Positions 16,717-25,562 of a stretch of DNA of 64,000 nt are shown piece after piece. A model generated the notes under the pieces. It was not told where the DNA came from. It was given only the letters and a program-made list of their open reading frames with translations, and did no database searches. Made by a program: the position numbers and the translations under genes. The stretch spans positions 434,001-498,000 of the forward strand of contig NZ_BJYT01000002.1 in assembly GCF_007991655.1 (NCBI RefSeq), in the 5' to 3' direction. Each line of letters starts with the position of its first letter. Position 1 is the first letter of the stretch. The DNA is from Segetibacter aerophilus (GTDB taxonomy: Bacteria; Bacteroidota; Bacteroidia; Chitinophagales; Chitinophagaceae).

Positions 16717-17367
16717 ATGCGATCCATGAAAAAGATTTATTTTCTTATAACTGGCCTTCTCGTTTTATCAGGCGCTTGTTATTCGCAAGCGGAAAAAAAC
16801 ACTGGCAAAGATACCTCGACACAGAGTGAATATATTCCCATTGAAGGGAGGAGTGAAGCCGGGGTGCCTAAAGAATTACAGGGAACATGGGTATTGACCT
16901 CAGGCATACAAAAGTTAAAAGCAAGTGCCCCTGCCGGAACAAAGAAACTAGCACCGGGTACAGAGATCAGGCGCGATAGTGTAACCACGACAACAACAGT
17001 AAACGGGGAAACACATACGACCACAGAAGTGAACATAGAAAGAATGGCTACGCCGGTAAAACAGATTACTCCTCCTCAAAAAGACAACTTGCACAAAGCT
17101 GAAAAACCAAGCATCAGCTTTTATGGGGCAAACGAAACATTCTCAGGCTTTACCGGTTGCAACAAATACTCGGGCCGTTATAGAATTACAGGAAATAAGA
17201 TACTATTGCTAAACGGAGCTGCTTCGACTAAAATGGTGTGTTTAGGGGAGTATGATGAACAGGATTATTTAAACAGCTTGAAGAGAATAAACGCTTTCAG
17301 AGCAAATAACGGAAAATTGGAATTACTAAATGGAAACGACGTTGTACTTACATTCTCAAGGAAGTAG
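16717..17367 (+). CDS. Secreted META-domain (HslJ-like) protein
   Basis: 216 residues, with a signal peptide (MKKIYFLITGLLVLSGACYSQ; ATG 16726 is an equally likely start, three codons in). The central part is Thr-rich (a run of TTTTT and HTTTEV) and looks like a linker. The C-terminal ~90 residues form a META domain: ANETFSGFTGCNKYSGRY, then CLGEYDEQDYLNSLKRI and a final beta strand. META/HslJ domains are stress-linked periplasmic modules of unclear biochemistry. Confidence 0.8.
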   Translation: MRSMKKIYFLITGLLVLSGACYSQAEKNTGKDTSTQSEYIPIEGRSEAGVPKELQGTWVLTSGIQKLKASAPAGTKKLAPGTEIRRDSVTTTTTVNGETHTTTEVNIERMATPVKQITPPQKDNLHKAEKPSISFYGANETFSGFTGCNKYSGRYRITGNKILLLNGAASTKMVCLGEYDEQDYLNSLKRINAFRANNGKLELLNGNDVVLTFSRK

Positions 17368-17396
17368 AATTTAAGAATTCGCTTAAAGATTTTCCA

Positions 17397-19103
17397 CTAA
17401 GTACCCTTGATATACTTTTCCCTGATAGCCTTGAACTCTGAACCTTGCTTCCATTGTGGCATGGTCGACTCCATTGATAATCTTTTGCCAACTTGAAAAA
17501 GTAGTTTCAAATCTTCAAGTCCTCCTGCAAGGGTCCATGTTTTAGGATCGTATTGGTCAGATGGCCGATGATAATGTTGGAGTATGTATTCGTCTTGCCG
17601 CTGCTTACCATAGAGGGGCCCTTTACCCTCTACATCTATACCTGCTGAAGTATATAAAGCCGGTACACCAACTTTTGCAAAGTTGAAATGATCCGACCTA
17701 AAGTAACTACCTGCCTCGGGGCGTGCCTCAAAAGAAATGTATCGACCTGCTTTTTCTGCAGCGTCCTTAAGGTAATCTTCTAATTCTGACTGACCTGCTC
17801 CAACTACAATAATGTCTTTGGTCTTTTCAAATGCATTCAATCCGTCCATATTAATATTGGCAACTGTTTTAGCTGTAGGATAAACTGGGTTTTGAGCATA
17901 ATAAGCCGAACCCCATAGACCTTGCTCCTCTGCTGTTACACTAAGAAATACAATTGTTCTTTCTGGCTTTGTTGTAAGCCTCTTGAAAACTCTTGCAAGT
18001 TCAAGAAGGCCGGCAGTTGCGCTTGCGTTATCATGGGCGCCGTTGTAAATAGAATCCCCTTTCTCGTCCGGTTTGCCAATCCCCAAATGATCCCAATGAG
18101 CAGAGTAAATAATGTATTCGTTCGGCCTTTTTGTGCCGGTAATTTTTGCAATGACATTATGAGATTGGTTATAGTTAGCCTTTACTTCGAGGCTAGCTGA
18201 GATTTTCACATTAAGTGAAACAGGTTTAAAACCCGCAATATCAGCTTTGGCAAAAAGAGTAGAATCATTACCAGAAGCTGCAAGTAACTTCTTAGCAGCA
18301 TCAGCTGATACCCAACCAATCATGTCGCAATTTTTTTCATTCTTCCCGCGATTATCTAAGTGAAGCCTGGTTGTGTTCCAATTATTTTGTACAACCGAGA
18401 AAGGATAACTAGCACCGGCAGTGTTATGTACAATCAAACATCCTTTGGCTCCTTGCCGAGCTGCCTCCTCAAACTTGTAAGTCCATCTACCGTAGTAGGT
18501 CATGGTCTTTCCCTTGAAAAGTGTTGTGTCACCGCTGTTAAATGCAGGGTCGTTGACAAGAACCAGCACTACTTTATTTTTTACATCGAGCCCCGCATAG
18601 TCGTTCCAATTATACTCAGGGGCGACAACGCCGTAGCCTGCAAAAACAAGTTCGCTGTTCTCTAACGAGATTTTTGGATCAGCTTTATCCGTCCAGATAA
18701 CATAGTCTACAAATCCCTTCAAAGTAAAATTGCTGTTAGAAGAACTTACCTGCATTTCAGGTGAAGCTTTAGTGGCAATGTTTACCATGGGTACATCCTG
18801 GAAATAGCTACTTCCATTTCCCGGTTCTAAACCGAGCCTCTTAAACTGATCTCTTAAGTAATTAATTGTTTTTGTCTCCGACTTCGTAAAAGGCTTTCTT
18901 CCCTCGAATTCATCCGAAGCTAGCACCTTAATGTGTTTTATAATGCTGTCAGTTTTGAAAGTAGATAGCCCTTCATTACTATTAATCTTTTGACCATGTA
19001 TTTTCAAGGATAGTAAAACAAGCAGGAAGGGAAAAAGCAGAACAATTATTTGTCTCTGCTGCCCAGGTTTTATTTCTGATTTCTTTGAAGAAGATTGAAA
19101 CAT
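17397..19103 (-). CDS. Secreted M28-family zinc aminopeptidase with inserted PA domain
   Basis: A 568-residue dizinc peptidase. A membrane or signal segment (about 18-37) is followed by a PA-type insert (roughly 140-290, GYGVVAPEYNWNDYAGLDVKNKVVLV). The M28 core carries metal and catalytic residues: H336 in AHWDH, D358 in GAHDNAS, E392-E393 in TAEEQG, D420 in INMDG, and H512 in YHRPSD. It is expected to trim N-terminal residues from peptides outside the cytoplasm. It converges with the META gene 29 nt away. Confidence 0.93.
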   Translation of the reverse strand: MFQSSSKKSEIKPGQQRQIIVLLFPFLLVLLSLKIHGQKINSNEGLSTFKTDSIIKHIKVLASDEFEGRKPFTKSETKTINYLRDQFKRLGLEPGNGSSYFQDVPMVNIATKASPEMQVSSSNSNFTLKGFVDYVIWTDKADPKISLENSELVFAGYGVVAPEYNWNDYAGLDVKNKVVLVLVNDPAFNSGDTTLFKGKTMTYYGRWTYKFEEAARQGAKGCLIVHNTAGASYPFSVVQNNWNTTRLHLDNRGKNEKNCDMIGWVSADAAKKLLAASGNDSTLFAKADIAGFKPVSLNVKISASLEVKANYNQSHNVIAKITGTKRPNEYIIYSAHWDHLGIGKPDEKGDSIYNGAHDNASATAGLLELARVFKRLTTKPERTIVFLSVTAEEQGLWGSAYYAQNPVYPTAKTVANINMDGLNAFEKTKDIIVVGAGQSELEDYLKDAAEKAGRYISFEARPEAGSYFRSDHFNFAKVGVPALYTSAGIDVEGKGPLYGKQRQDEYILQHYHRPSDQYDPKTWTLAGGLEDLKLLFQVGKRLSMESTMPQWKQGSEFKAIREKYIKGT

Positions 19104-19257
19104 AAAAAAGTATATTTCTTAAAAAGTATAACGAAAAGGAAAATAAGTATTTAATAAGATACAAGTCAAATCTAATTATTCGTTTAAGTATAAAAAAGTA
19201 GAAATCTTAGTGCCTGCATGGCATACCTATTGTATACAAGTCAAAAGAAAAAAACAA

Positions 19258-19836
19258 ATGAAAAAAGTAGCCGGATCTGTTTTATTGTTAGTGCTAATTA
19301 TAAGTGCGATTACAAGTTGCAAGAAAATTATAAATTCTGTATTCCCGGGTGTAGATGTAGATGTTCCGGAAGTGGTCTTTACCGTTCCTGCACCGCCTCC
19401 CTTACCTCCCGGTTTCCCTGTACCAACAAGCGAGCAAGCCATTGGCTCGTTATCACAAAGTTTTAATTTAGACAGTGCAGTTAAGGCAAAGACAAACGGA
19501 CAGTTTGGTGCAGGAGATGTTACATCAGTGAAGATAAAACAGATCATCTTCAATATGTCTAATGCCGATGAGCTTAATAACTTTTCAAACTTCGAAAGCG
19601 CCCGCTTCACCTTTGCGTCTAACGCTAGTCAAAATACCCCTGAAATAGAAGTGGCGTCTCTGACTTTCCCTCAAACAAACACCTCCGTTGTAACTTACAC
19701 TGCCCCTGATAATGCTCCTGAACTTAGGCCTTATTTAAACGGAACCAAGCTTACGTATAATGTTTATGGTAAACTTAGAAGATATACTACAAAGGCAATT
19801 TCAATAAGCGTAAAGGTTACCATGAAGGTTAAATAA
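19258..19836 (+). CDS. Hypothetical lipoprotein
   Basis: 192 residues from the ATG at 19258. This start is chosen because MKKVAGSVLLLVLIISAITSC is a clean lipoprotein signal (lipobox ITSC); the longer frame adds 16 unrelated residues. A Pro-rich segment follows (VPAPPPLPPGFPVP), then a beta-rich domain of about 130 residues with no cysteine. Family not recognised. Probably surface- or periplasm-facing. Confidence 0.75.
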   Translation: MKKVAGSVLLLVLIISAITSCKKIINSVFPGVDVDVPEVVFTVPAPPPLPPGFPVPTSEQAIGSLSQSFNLDSAVKAKTNGQFGAGDVTSVKIKQIIFNMSNADELNNFSNFESARFTFASNASQNTPEIEVASLTFPQTNTSVVTYTAPDNAPELRPYLNGTKLTYNVYGKLRRYTTKAISISVKVTMKVK

Positions 19837-19880
19837 CATACTCATTCACACCCATTGCTCATACCATCATTCACTACATT

Positions 19881-20120
19881 ATGAATTGCGACAATGATTT
19901 TTACGTCCGCTTTGATAAGACTTTTGTTAAGGTGAAGCCTTTTTGCGAAAGCAGCAATATGCACTACAAGGTGTATTTACAAGAACAGGAGGTAAAGTTA
20001 TTGAAGTTCATCGATGAGGCCGGCACAACCCACTGGCACGAGACAGGTAAAGGTGAGTCTAATTTAGCTACTGAATTAGGCAAACTTATAGAAGAGCAGC
20101 AAAAAGAGTTACTGCCTTAA
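19881..20120 (+). CDS. Small hypothetical protein
   Basis: A 79-residue soluble protein, 44 nt after the lipoprotein gene on the same strand, possibly co-transcribed. It contains an N-terminal beta-type segment (DFYVRFDKTFVKVKPF) and a C-terminal helix (LATELGKLIEEQQKELL). Family not recognised. Confidence 0.65.
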   Translation: MNCDNDFYVRFDKTFVKVKPFCESSNMHYKVYLQEQEVKLLKFIDEAGTTHWHETGKGESNLATELGKLIEEQQKELLP

Positions 20121-20190
20121 GATTTCTATCCATGTTCTTTTTTTTAAATACACCCTCGTAGCTCTCCACTAATCTTCTTTAATACTTCGA

Positions 20191-21162
20191 ATGAAAGCTA
20201 TTGTAATTCGTGAATTTGGGTCAGCTGATGTCTTGCGACTTGGCGACAAGCCTATTCCGAAACCAGCTTCAGAAGAGGTGTTGATCAAAGTGTTTGCAGC
20301 AGGCGTGAACAGGCCTGATGTTGCGCAGCGAAAAGGCTCATATCCTCCGCCTCCCGGTGCGCCCGTCGATGTTCCCGGGCTTGAGGTCGCGGGGGTGATA
20401 GAAGAAGTAGGCCCGGCAGTGACACGGTGGAAAAAAGGAGATGCTGTATGCGCACTTATTGCTGGAGGTGGCTATGCAGAATATGCCCTAGCAAATGCAG
20501 GTCATTGCTTGCCTGTTCCCGGTGATTGCACTTTTGCTGAAGCCTGTTCTTTCCCCGAAACTGTTTTTACCGTCTGGCACAATGTATTTCAACGTGGTCA
20601 ACTAAAACGAGGCGAACGTTTTCTCGTACATGGTGGAAGTAGTGGAATCGGCATTACTGCCATTCAGTTGGCTAAAGCATTTGGCTCTACAGTATATGCT
20701 ACCGCGGGCTCAAATGAAAAATGTGATGCCTGTATTTCACTTGGCGCAGAACGATGCATTAATTATAAAAAAGAGGATTTTGAAGAAGCCCTTAAAAGTG
20801 AAGGCGCAGATGTAATACTTGATATGATAGGAGGGGATTATATTCCAAAAAACATTCGCCTTCTAAAAACGGAAGGGCGCCTCGTTTTTATAAATGCAAT
20901 GAAAGGAGGCGAATCTGCTTTCAATGTTTCGGATATCATGCGCCGTCGTTTAACCATTACAGGTAGCACCCTTCGAAATCGGGAGCCGGAGTTTAAAACA
21001 CAGCTTGCGGCAGAAATTGAAAAAAATGTGTGGCCGCTGATTGAGAGCAAAAAGCTGAGACCAGTTATTTATAAGCAGTTCCCCCTTGAAAATGCTGCAC
21101 AAGCACACCAGTTAATAGAAAGCAGTGAACACATTGGGAAGATTGTTTTGATCAATAAATGA
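20191..21162 (+). CDS. NAD(P)H:quinone oxidoreductase, PIG3-like MDR family
   Basis: A 323-residue zinc-free medium-chain dehydrogenase/reductase. The N-terminal GroES-like domain (NRPDVAQRKGSYPPPPGAP) is followed by a Rossmann domain with HGGSSGIG (147-154), close to the AxxGxxG NADPH pocket of the quinone reductase branch. The structural-zinc cysteine cluster is absent. It reduces quinones or enones in the cytoplasm with NADPH; the true substrate is open. It converges on dapB, 63 nt apart. Confidence 0.9.
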   Translation: MKAIVIREFGSADVLRLGDKPIPKPASEEVLIKVFAAGVNRPDVAQRKGSYPPPPGAPVDVPGLEVAGVIEEVGPAVTRWKKGDAVCALIAGGGYAEYALANAGHCLPVPGDCTFAEACSFPETVFTVWHNVFQRGQLKRGERFLVHGGSSGIGITAIQLAKAFGSTVYATAGSNEKCDACISLGAERCINYKKEDFEEALKSEGADVILDMIGGDYIPKNIRLLKTEGRLVFINAMKGGESAFNVSDIMRRRLTITGSTLRNREPEFKTQLAAEIEKNVWPLIESKKLRPVIYKQFPLENAAQAHQLIESSEHIGKIVLINK

Positions 21163-21225
21163 TTTGCAACGTTTTATCTTTTTTCGAAATCTCCTTAAAA
21201 TTCATTCAATCCTTTCATCGCGGTT

Positions 21226-21945
21226 CTAACCTAATCCCAATACATCTTTCATATTGAAAATTCCTTTCTTTCCGACTACGAATTCTGCAGCCTTCACTGC
21301 ACCTCCTGCAAAGCCAATACGGTTATGAGCTGTATGAATGATTTCAATATCGTCAATTGCTGAAGTATATTTTACTTTATGGGTACCAGGTGCGGGGTCA
21401 ACTCTGTCACTAATTATCACCAAATCTTCTTTGCTATTGCTTTGCTCATTAACCCAATTCTTTTTTCTTTTAACGTTCTGCAGGATTTGTTCGGCAAGCG
21501 TAATGGCGGTACCACTGGGTGCATCCTTTTTTTGTGTGTGATGGATCTCTTCCATTACAACATCATACTCACCATATTCTTTCATCAAACTCGATAGATA
21601 ACTGTTTAATTCAAAAAACAGGTTAACTCCAATACTATAGTTACTTGCATACACAAGGCTTCCACCTCTATCGTTGCAAAGCTTTTTTATGTCCTCCCAT
21701 TTATTCAACCAACCCGTTGAGCCAGACACTACAGGCACTCCTGCGTTAATACATTTCTCTAAATTTTCCACCGCGCTTTCAGGACCGGTAAATTCTATTG
21801 CAACGTCAGCCCTTTGCAAATTCTCCGGCATCATTTCTTCTACGTTGTCAATATTTATTTTTAGTACAATCTCATGCCCTTTCTTTACTGCTATTTCTTC
21901 AATAGCATGACCCATTTTACCGTAGCCGATTAGTGCAATTTTCAT
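21226..21945 (-). CDS. dapB: 4-hydroxy-tetrahydrodipicolinate reductase
   Basis: Lysine and diaminopimelate pathway enzyme, reducing HTPA with NAD(P)H. 239 residues, complete. Nucleotide-binding GYGKMG lies at 7-12, the EFTGPE loop at 51-56, and the active-site HH(x)QKKDAPSGTA block at 135-147 with H135/H136 and K139-K140. It is the last gene of the minus-strand group parA, parB, DUF5683, dapB, a layout seen in relatives. lepB, which often follows there, is not present here. Confidence 0.96.
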   Translation of the reverse strand: MKIALIGYGKMGHAIEEIAVKKGHEIVLKINIDNVEEMMPENLQRADVAIEFTGPESAVENLEKCINAGVPVVSGSTGWLNKWEDIKKLCNDRGGSLVYASNYSIGVNLFFELNSYLSSLMKEYGEYDVVMEEIHHTQKKDAPSGTAITLAEQILQNVKRKKNWVNEQSNSKEDLVIISDRVDPAPGTHKVKYTSAIDDIEIIHTAHNRIGFAGGAVKAAEFVVGKKGIFNMKDVLGLG

Positions 21946-22007
21946 GAACGATGTTTACAGCGTTTTTGATTTTAACCCTCTAAAATGTTGATAGTAGAAG
22001 TTGAATG

Positions 22008-22661
22008 CTAAGGGATCAAAGATACCTTATGTGTAGGAGATTTAAATCCAAGAACAAGGCTAAAGCCTTTTGCATTTTTATTAATGACAGGATTTATTTT
22101 AAGAGACAAGTCTTCACTTACATCAAATTCTTTTAGATGTCCAAACACAGTTGCGTCAACAATATTAAGCCCCCATGTAAGTATGAAGTATAGAGTTGAA
22201 TAGTCCCTGTCGCGGCGGTAAGAATTACGGTAGAATTGAAGCGACGTTGTCGCCAACGGTTGAAGTTTGGGGTTTATTTGCAGGGAATCTTGTGGACGAT
22301 TAACGCGGATGTCATAAGCATCTCTAGTGCGTTTATACCACATGTTATTAAAAATCCAAAAACCAGCCATGGTTCCAATTGCCGCGTATACGATGGGAAT
22401 TTTCCAGTACTCCCTGTTATAAGCCTGTCCCCACCCTGGTAAAATAAGTGAACGTAATGTGGCTGTACCAGGATTGTGTTTGGAGGCAGTTTTAATAGTA
22501 TCCTTATTTACAATCTTTATGGAAGTATCTCTTGTAAATGCCGGATTTTTAGTTTGTGTAGTCGAGTCTGTACGAATAACAGTTGGATTACCTGTCTGTG
22601 CATAAGCACTATAGGCAATGAACGAAATAAGAAATAATATTAGTCTCCTTACACCTGTCAT
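22008..22661 (-). CDS. DUF5683 membrane-associated protein
   Basis: 217 residues from ATG 22661 (an in-frame TTG 15 nt upstream gives a weaker start). A signal peptide (to SAYAQ) is followed by a Thr-rich stretch, then LRSLILPGWGQAYNREYWKIPIVYAAIGTM with one hydrophobic helix, as in DUF5683 proteins of Bacteroidota. Function unknown. It lies 18 nt downstream of parB and before dapB in the same transcription direction, so operonic expression is likely. Confidence 0.8.
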   Translation of the reverse strand: MTGVRRLILFLISFIAYSAYAQTGNPTVIRTDSTTQTKNPAFTRDTSIKIVNKDTIKTASKHNPGTATLRSLILPGWGQAYNREYWKIPIVYAAIGTMAGFWIFNNMWYKRTRDAYDIRVNRPQDSLQINPKLQPLATTSLQFYRNSYRRDRDYSTLYFILTWGLNIVDATVFGHLKEFDVSEDLSLKINPVINKNAKGFSLVLGFKSPTHKVSLIP

Positions 22662-22679
22662 AATAACTTGTCCCAACCT

Positions 22680-23597
22680 TTAAGAAGTCGGCACATTCAT
22701 TTGCTCTAAAATTTTGTTCAATTCCTGCAGCGAATAATAATCTATGCTAATGCTTCCAAAACCGTTTTTGTTGTGTGCCAGTTTCACTTTTGTTGCAAAA
22801 TGAGAAGCAAGGTTATCTTCGATCCGCTTGTAGGCGGGAGGCAATGTTGGTTTTGCAGAAGGTTTGGCACTTTTTTCCTCGTTTTTGTATAATTGCCTAA
22901 CGAGCTCTTCCGTTTGTCTTACGCTTAATCCTTTTTCTTTTATCTCGTTGTAGATGAATAGCTGTCGGTCGACTGTGTCTACGTTTACCAGGGCTCTTGC
23001 GTGTCCCATGCTTAAACTTCCATTTCTTACCGAAAGCTGAATGTCTGGTGGAAGTTTTAGCAAGCGGATATAGTTAGTAACAGTACTTCTTTCTTTTCCC
23101 ATTCTTTCGGCGACCTGCTCTTGCGTATAGTCAAGTTCTTCCATCATACGTTTGTAACTGAGGGCAACTTCGATTGCGTTCAGATCTTCACGTTGCAGAT
23201 TTTCTAAAAGAGCAAGCTCCAGTAATTGCTGATCGTTTGCATGCCTTACATACGCCGGAATGTCTTTAAGTCCGGCAAGCTTGCCGGCTCTCCATCTTCT
23301 TTCGCCACTAATTAGCTGGTACTTTCCACCTTCAAGCTGAGTAACAGTAATGGGTTGAATGATATCGTGCAGCTTAATAGAAGCTGCCAGTTCGTTTAAC
23401 GCCTGCTCATCAAAGTCGCGGCGCGGCTGCTTTGGATTGATAGATATTTTATCCATCGCAATCCTGTTGATGCCGGTAACATTTTCAACTACCGGCGCTT
23501 TTAAAGTGCCTGCAGTCGTCTTTAAATCTGAGTCTATATTTTGTAAAAGACTCCTGATTCCTTTTCCTAGAGCGTCTTTTTTATTGGGCTGATTCAT
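22680..23597 (-). CDS. parB: Chromosome-partitioning protein ParB
   Basis: Binds parS sites and, with CTP, loads along DNA to help segregate the origin region. 305 residues. Box I/II signatures are QPRR (57-60) and the CTP-binding GERRW (98-102). The helix-turn-helix is in EQVAERMGKERSTVTNYI (about 158-176) and a dimerisation domain ends the protein. It lies downstream of parA, but a 204-nt intergenic region containing repeat copy D separates the two. No parS-like sequence was found nearby. Confidence 0.95.
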   Translation of the reverse strand: MNQPNKKDALGKGIRSLLQNIDSDLKTTAGTLKAPVVENVTGINRIAMDKISINPKQPRRDFDEQALNELAASIKLHDIIQPITVTQLEGGKYQLISGERRWRAGKLAGLKDIPAYVRHANDQQLLELALLENLQREDLNAIEVALSYKRMMEELDYTQEQVAERMGKERSTVTNYIRLLKLPPDIQLSVRNGSLSMGHARALVNVDTVDRQLFIYNEIKEKGLSVRQTEELVRQLYKNEEKSAKPSAKPTLPPAYKRIEDNLASHFATKVKLAHNKNGFGSISIDYYSLQELNKILEQMNVPTS

Positions 23598-23639
23598 GGT
23601 CGTTTCGTGTTTGGAAGAAGGTTGGAGGTTTTGGTTTCA

Positions 23640-23786
23640 GGTTTAGGGTTTGAGTTGAAGTTGCTGTACGAGCTCAATAAAGAGTTTCAGTACAAGGGTG
23701 CGACGCAACGGCTGTAGAAACTGGGCGTAAATGCCAGGCTAAAAAAATCTTACAGACAGTCAACCCAAACTTTTAACCCAAACTCC
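23640..23786. repeat. Imperfect inverted repeat flanking copy D between parA and parB
   Basis: Left arm near 23640-23657 (GGTTTAGGGTTTGAGTTG) is similar to the complement of the right arm near 23761-23786 (CAACCCAAACTTTTAACC, about 14 of 18 matching). It encloses the dispersed repeat. This is a visual comparison, not a computed alignment. Confidence 0.4.
23690..23741 (-). repeat. Dispersed intergenic repeat, copy D (GCGTCGC core)
   Basis: On the minus strand: TGGCAT, then CAGCCGTTGCGTCGCACCC and TTGTAC (23690-23695), core 23700-23706. It sits inside the parA-parB intergenic region. Confidence 0.75.
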
Positions 23787-23801
23787 GCACTTAAACCTTG
23801 A

Positions 23802-24602
23802 TCAGTCTAACATCCTTTCTTCCTGGGTAATGCGTGTAAGATCGTTTTTTTGTAATATTTCTTTGGCGAGATTGAGATAATTAACAGCTCCTTTACTATC
23901 AGCATCGTATAAAATTACCGGCTTTCCAAAGCTGGGAGCTTCACTTAATCTTGTATTTCTATGGATGATGGTGCTGAAAACCATTTCATCAAAATGTCGT
24001 CTCACCTCGCTCACAACCTGGTTGCAAAGGCGAAGTCGTCCATCGTACATGGTCATTAAAATGCCTTCAATCTGCAAACCGGGGTTTAGCCGGTTTTGAA
24101 CAATTTTAATAGTATTTAATAATTTGCCCAAACCTTCGAGCGCAAAAAATTCGCACTGAACAGGAACGATTACACTGTCGGCCGCAACCAAAGCATTGAC
24201 AGTGATCAGGCCAAGAGAAGGGGAGCAGTCAATTACTATAAAATCATATTGATCCTTAACCGACTGAAGTAAATGCTTCATTACATTCTCGCGGTTTGGA
24301 TAATTGATCATTTCTATCTCGGCGCCAACAAGGTCGATGTGTGAAGGGATAACGTCTAAAAAAGGGATCTCGCTCTTTAAAATTACGTCTTGTGAAGAAG
24401 TATTGTTGACCATGCAATCGTACAGACTGCTTGTTATGTTATGTAAATCAAAACCAACGCCGGTGGTGCTGTTCGCTTGTGGGTCTGCATCTACCAATAA
24501 TGTCTTATACTCTAAAACAGCAAAACTTGCCGCCAAATTAATAGCAGAAGTTGTTTTACCAACTCCGCCTTTTTGATTTGCCACACCGATAATTCTTCCC
24601 AT
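23802..24602 (-). CDS. parA: Chromosome-partitioning ATPase ParA (Soj-like)
   Basis: A 266-residue deviant-Walker ATPase that forms DNA-bound gradients for moving ParB complexes. Motifs are KGGVGKTTS (11-19), DADPQANS (38-45) and the Walker B segment [12 protein letters not shown]. Chromosomal-type ParA with no N-terminal HTH. First gene of the parA-parB-DUF5683-dapB group. Confidence 0.96.
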   Translation of the reverse strand: MGRIIGVANQKGGVGKTTSAINLAASFAVLEYKTLLVDADPQANSTTGVGFDLHNITSSLYDCMVNNTSSQDVILKSEIPFLDVIPSHIDLVGAEIEMINYPNRENVMKHLLQSVKDQYDFIVIDCSPSLGLITVNALVAADSVIVPVQCEFFALEGLGKLLNTIKIVQNRLNPGLQIEGILMTMYDGRLRLCNQVVSEVRRHFDEMVFSTIIHRNTRLSEAPSFGKPVILYDADSKGAVNYLNLAKEILQKNDLTRITQEERMLD

Positions 24603-24638
24603 TTCAGTTATTCTCGTGTTCTCTTTTTGAAAGGTTAC

Positions 24639-25319
24639 TTATAATTCGATTGTCTGTCCAATTTCAGGCAATAGTAGTGTTTTTCCCTCAGCCTTAAAAG
24701 CAGCGATCGCTTTTTCAGTATCGATTTTAATAAATCCGAAAGTATTGTAGTGTACTCCAACTACCACATGGCACTTTACAAAGTCAGCAGCAATTATAGC
24801 ATCTTTTACGTCCATTGTGAAGTTGTCGCCAATAGGTAAAATGCAGAAGTTAAGTTGCGCCCATTTAGGAATTAACTGCATATCGAGCGTTAGGGCGGTA
24901 TCTCCTGCGTAATAAAAGTTTTCCTCGGGCGTCATAAAAAGGAAGCCAAGAGGGTTGCCACCATAAGAGCCATCCGGCAAGCCGCCGCTGTGATGAGCTA
25001 CAACACATTTAACGGTTCCGAAATCGAAGGACCACTTTCCACCTGTGTTCATTGGGTGAGTATTTTCGACACCTTGTTTCTTTAGCCACTCCGCCACCTC
25101 ATAGCCACAAACAACTTGTGCCCTGGTGCGTTTTGCGATGGTGGCGCAATCAGCAATATGGTCACTATGTCCGTGAGAAACAAAAATATAATCTGCCTCA
25201 ATAGTATTGATATCTATACTTTTTGCCAGTTCGTTTGGGGTGATAAAAGGGTCGAATAAAATGGTTTTACCCCCAATTTCTACTGAAAAACAAGCGTGTC
25301 CGAAACTTGTTAAAAGCAT
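24639..25319 (-). CDS. Metallo-beta-lactamase-fold hydrolase (UPF0173-like)
   Basis: A 226-residue cytoplasmic hydrolase of the MBL superfamily. The metal motif HGHSDH (49-54) is present, with later ligands in VVAHHSGG and YYAGDTALT and a final GVHYNTFG. It matches the short UPF0173 type, whose substrate is undefined. It ends 36 nt upstream of parA on the same strand, so it may be read together with it. Confidence 0.9.
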   Translation of the reverse strand: MLLTSFGHACFSVEIGGKTILFDPFITPNELAKSIDINTIEADYIFVSHGHSDHIADCATIAKRTRAQVVCGYEVAEWLKKQGVENTHPMNTGGKWSFDFGTVKCVVAHHSGGLPDGSYGGNPLGFLFMTPEENFYYAGDTALTLDMQLIPKWAQLNFCILPIGDNFTMDVKDAIIAADFVKCHVVVGVHYNTFGFIKIDTEKAIAAFKAEGKTLLLPEIGQTIEL

Positions 25320-25541
25320 GTTCTACTTTTTAAGTTAATTGTTACTAAAGTTATTTTTCTAGAATGCCAGCGGTAAATTATGAATGTACGACTACAGTAA
25401 TTAGTGGCTTCCATTGCCCTACTCTCTTATTCAAGAGTGCCGCAAAAATACGGCATACTTAAACAAATTGCTTTATAAACAGTTAATAGCTCACTCGAAG
25501 TTTTCAACACTTGATGATTAAGAGTACGACCCACTTCACTT

Positions 25542-25548
25542 TACTTTG
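25542..25548 (+). promoter_or_regulatory. Probable -7 box of the metallophosphoesterase gene
   Basis: TACTTTG, one base shorter than TANNTTTG, 14 nt before the ATG. The same short form precedes thyA and pepT. Confidence 0.35.
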
Positions 25549-25562
25549 CAAAAAATAAGGAT

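Noticed and set aside
23360-24602. parS site near parAB
   Set aside because: No TGTTNCACGTGAAACA-like palindrome seen in or around the parA-parB region.
25440-25480. Short hairpin GCCGCAAAAATACGGC between the MBL and phosphoesterase genes
   Set aside because: Only a 4-bp stem and no T run; not enough to call a terminator.
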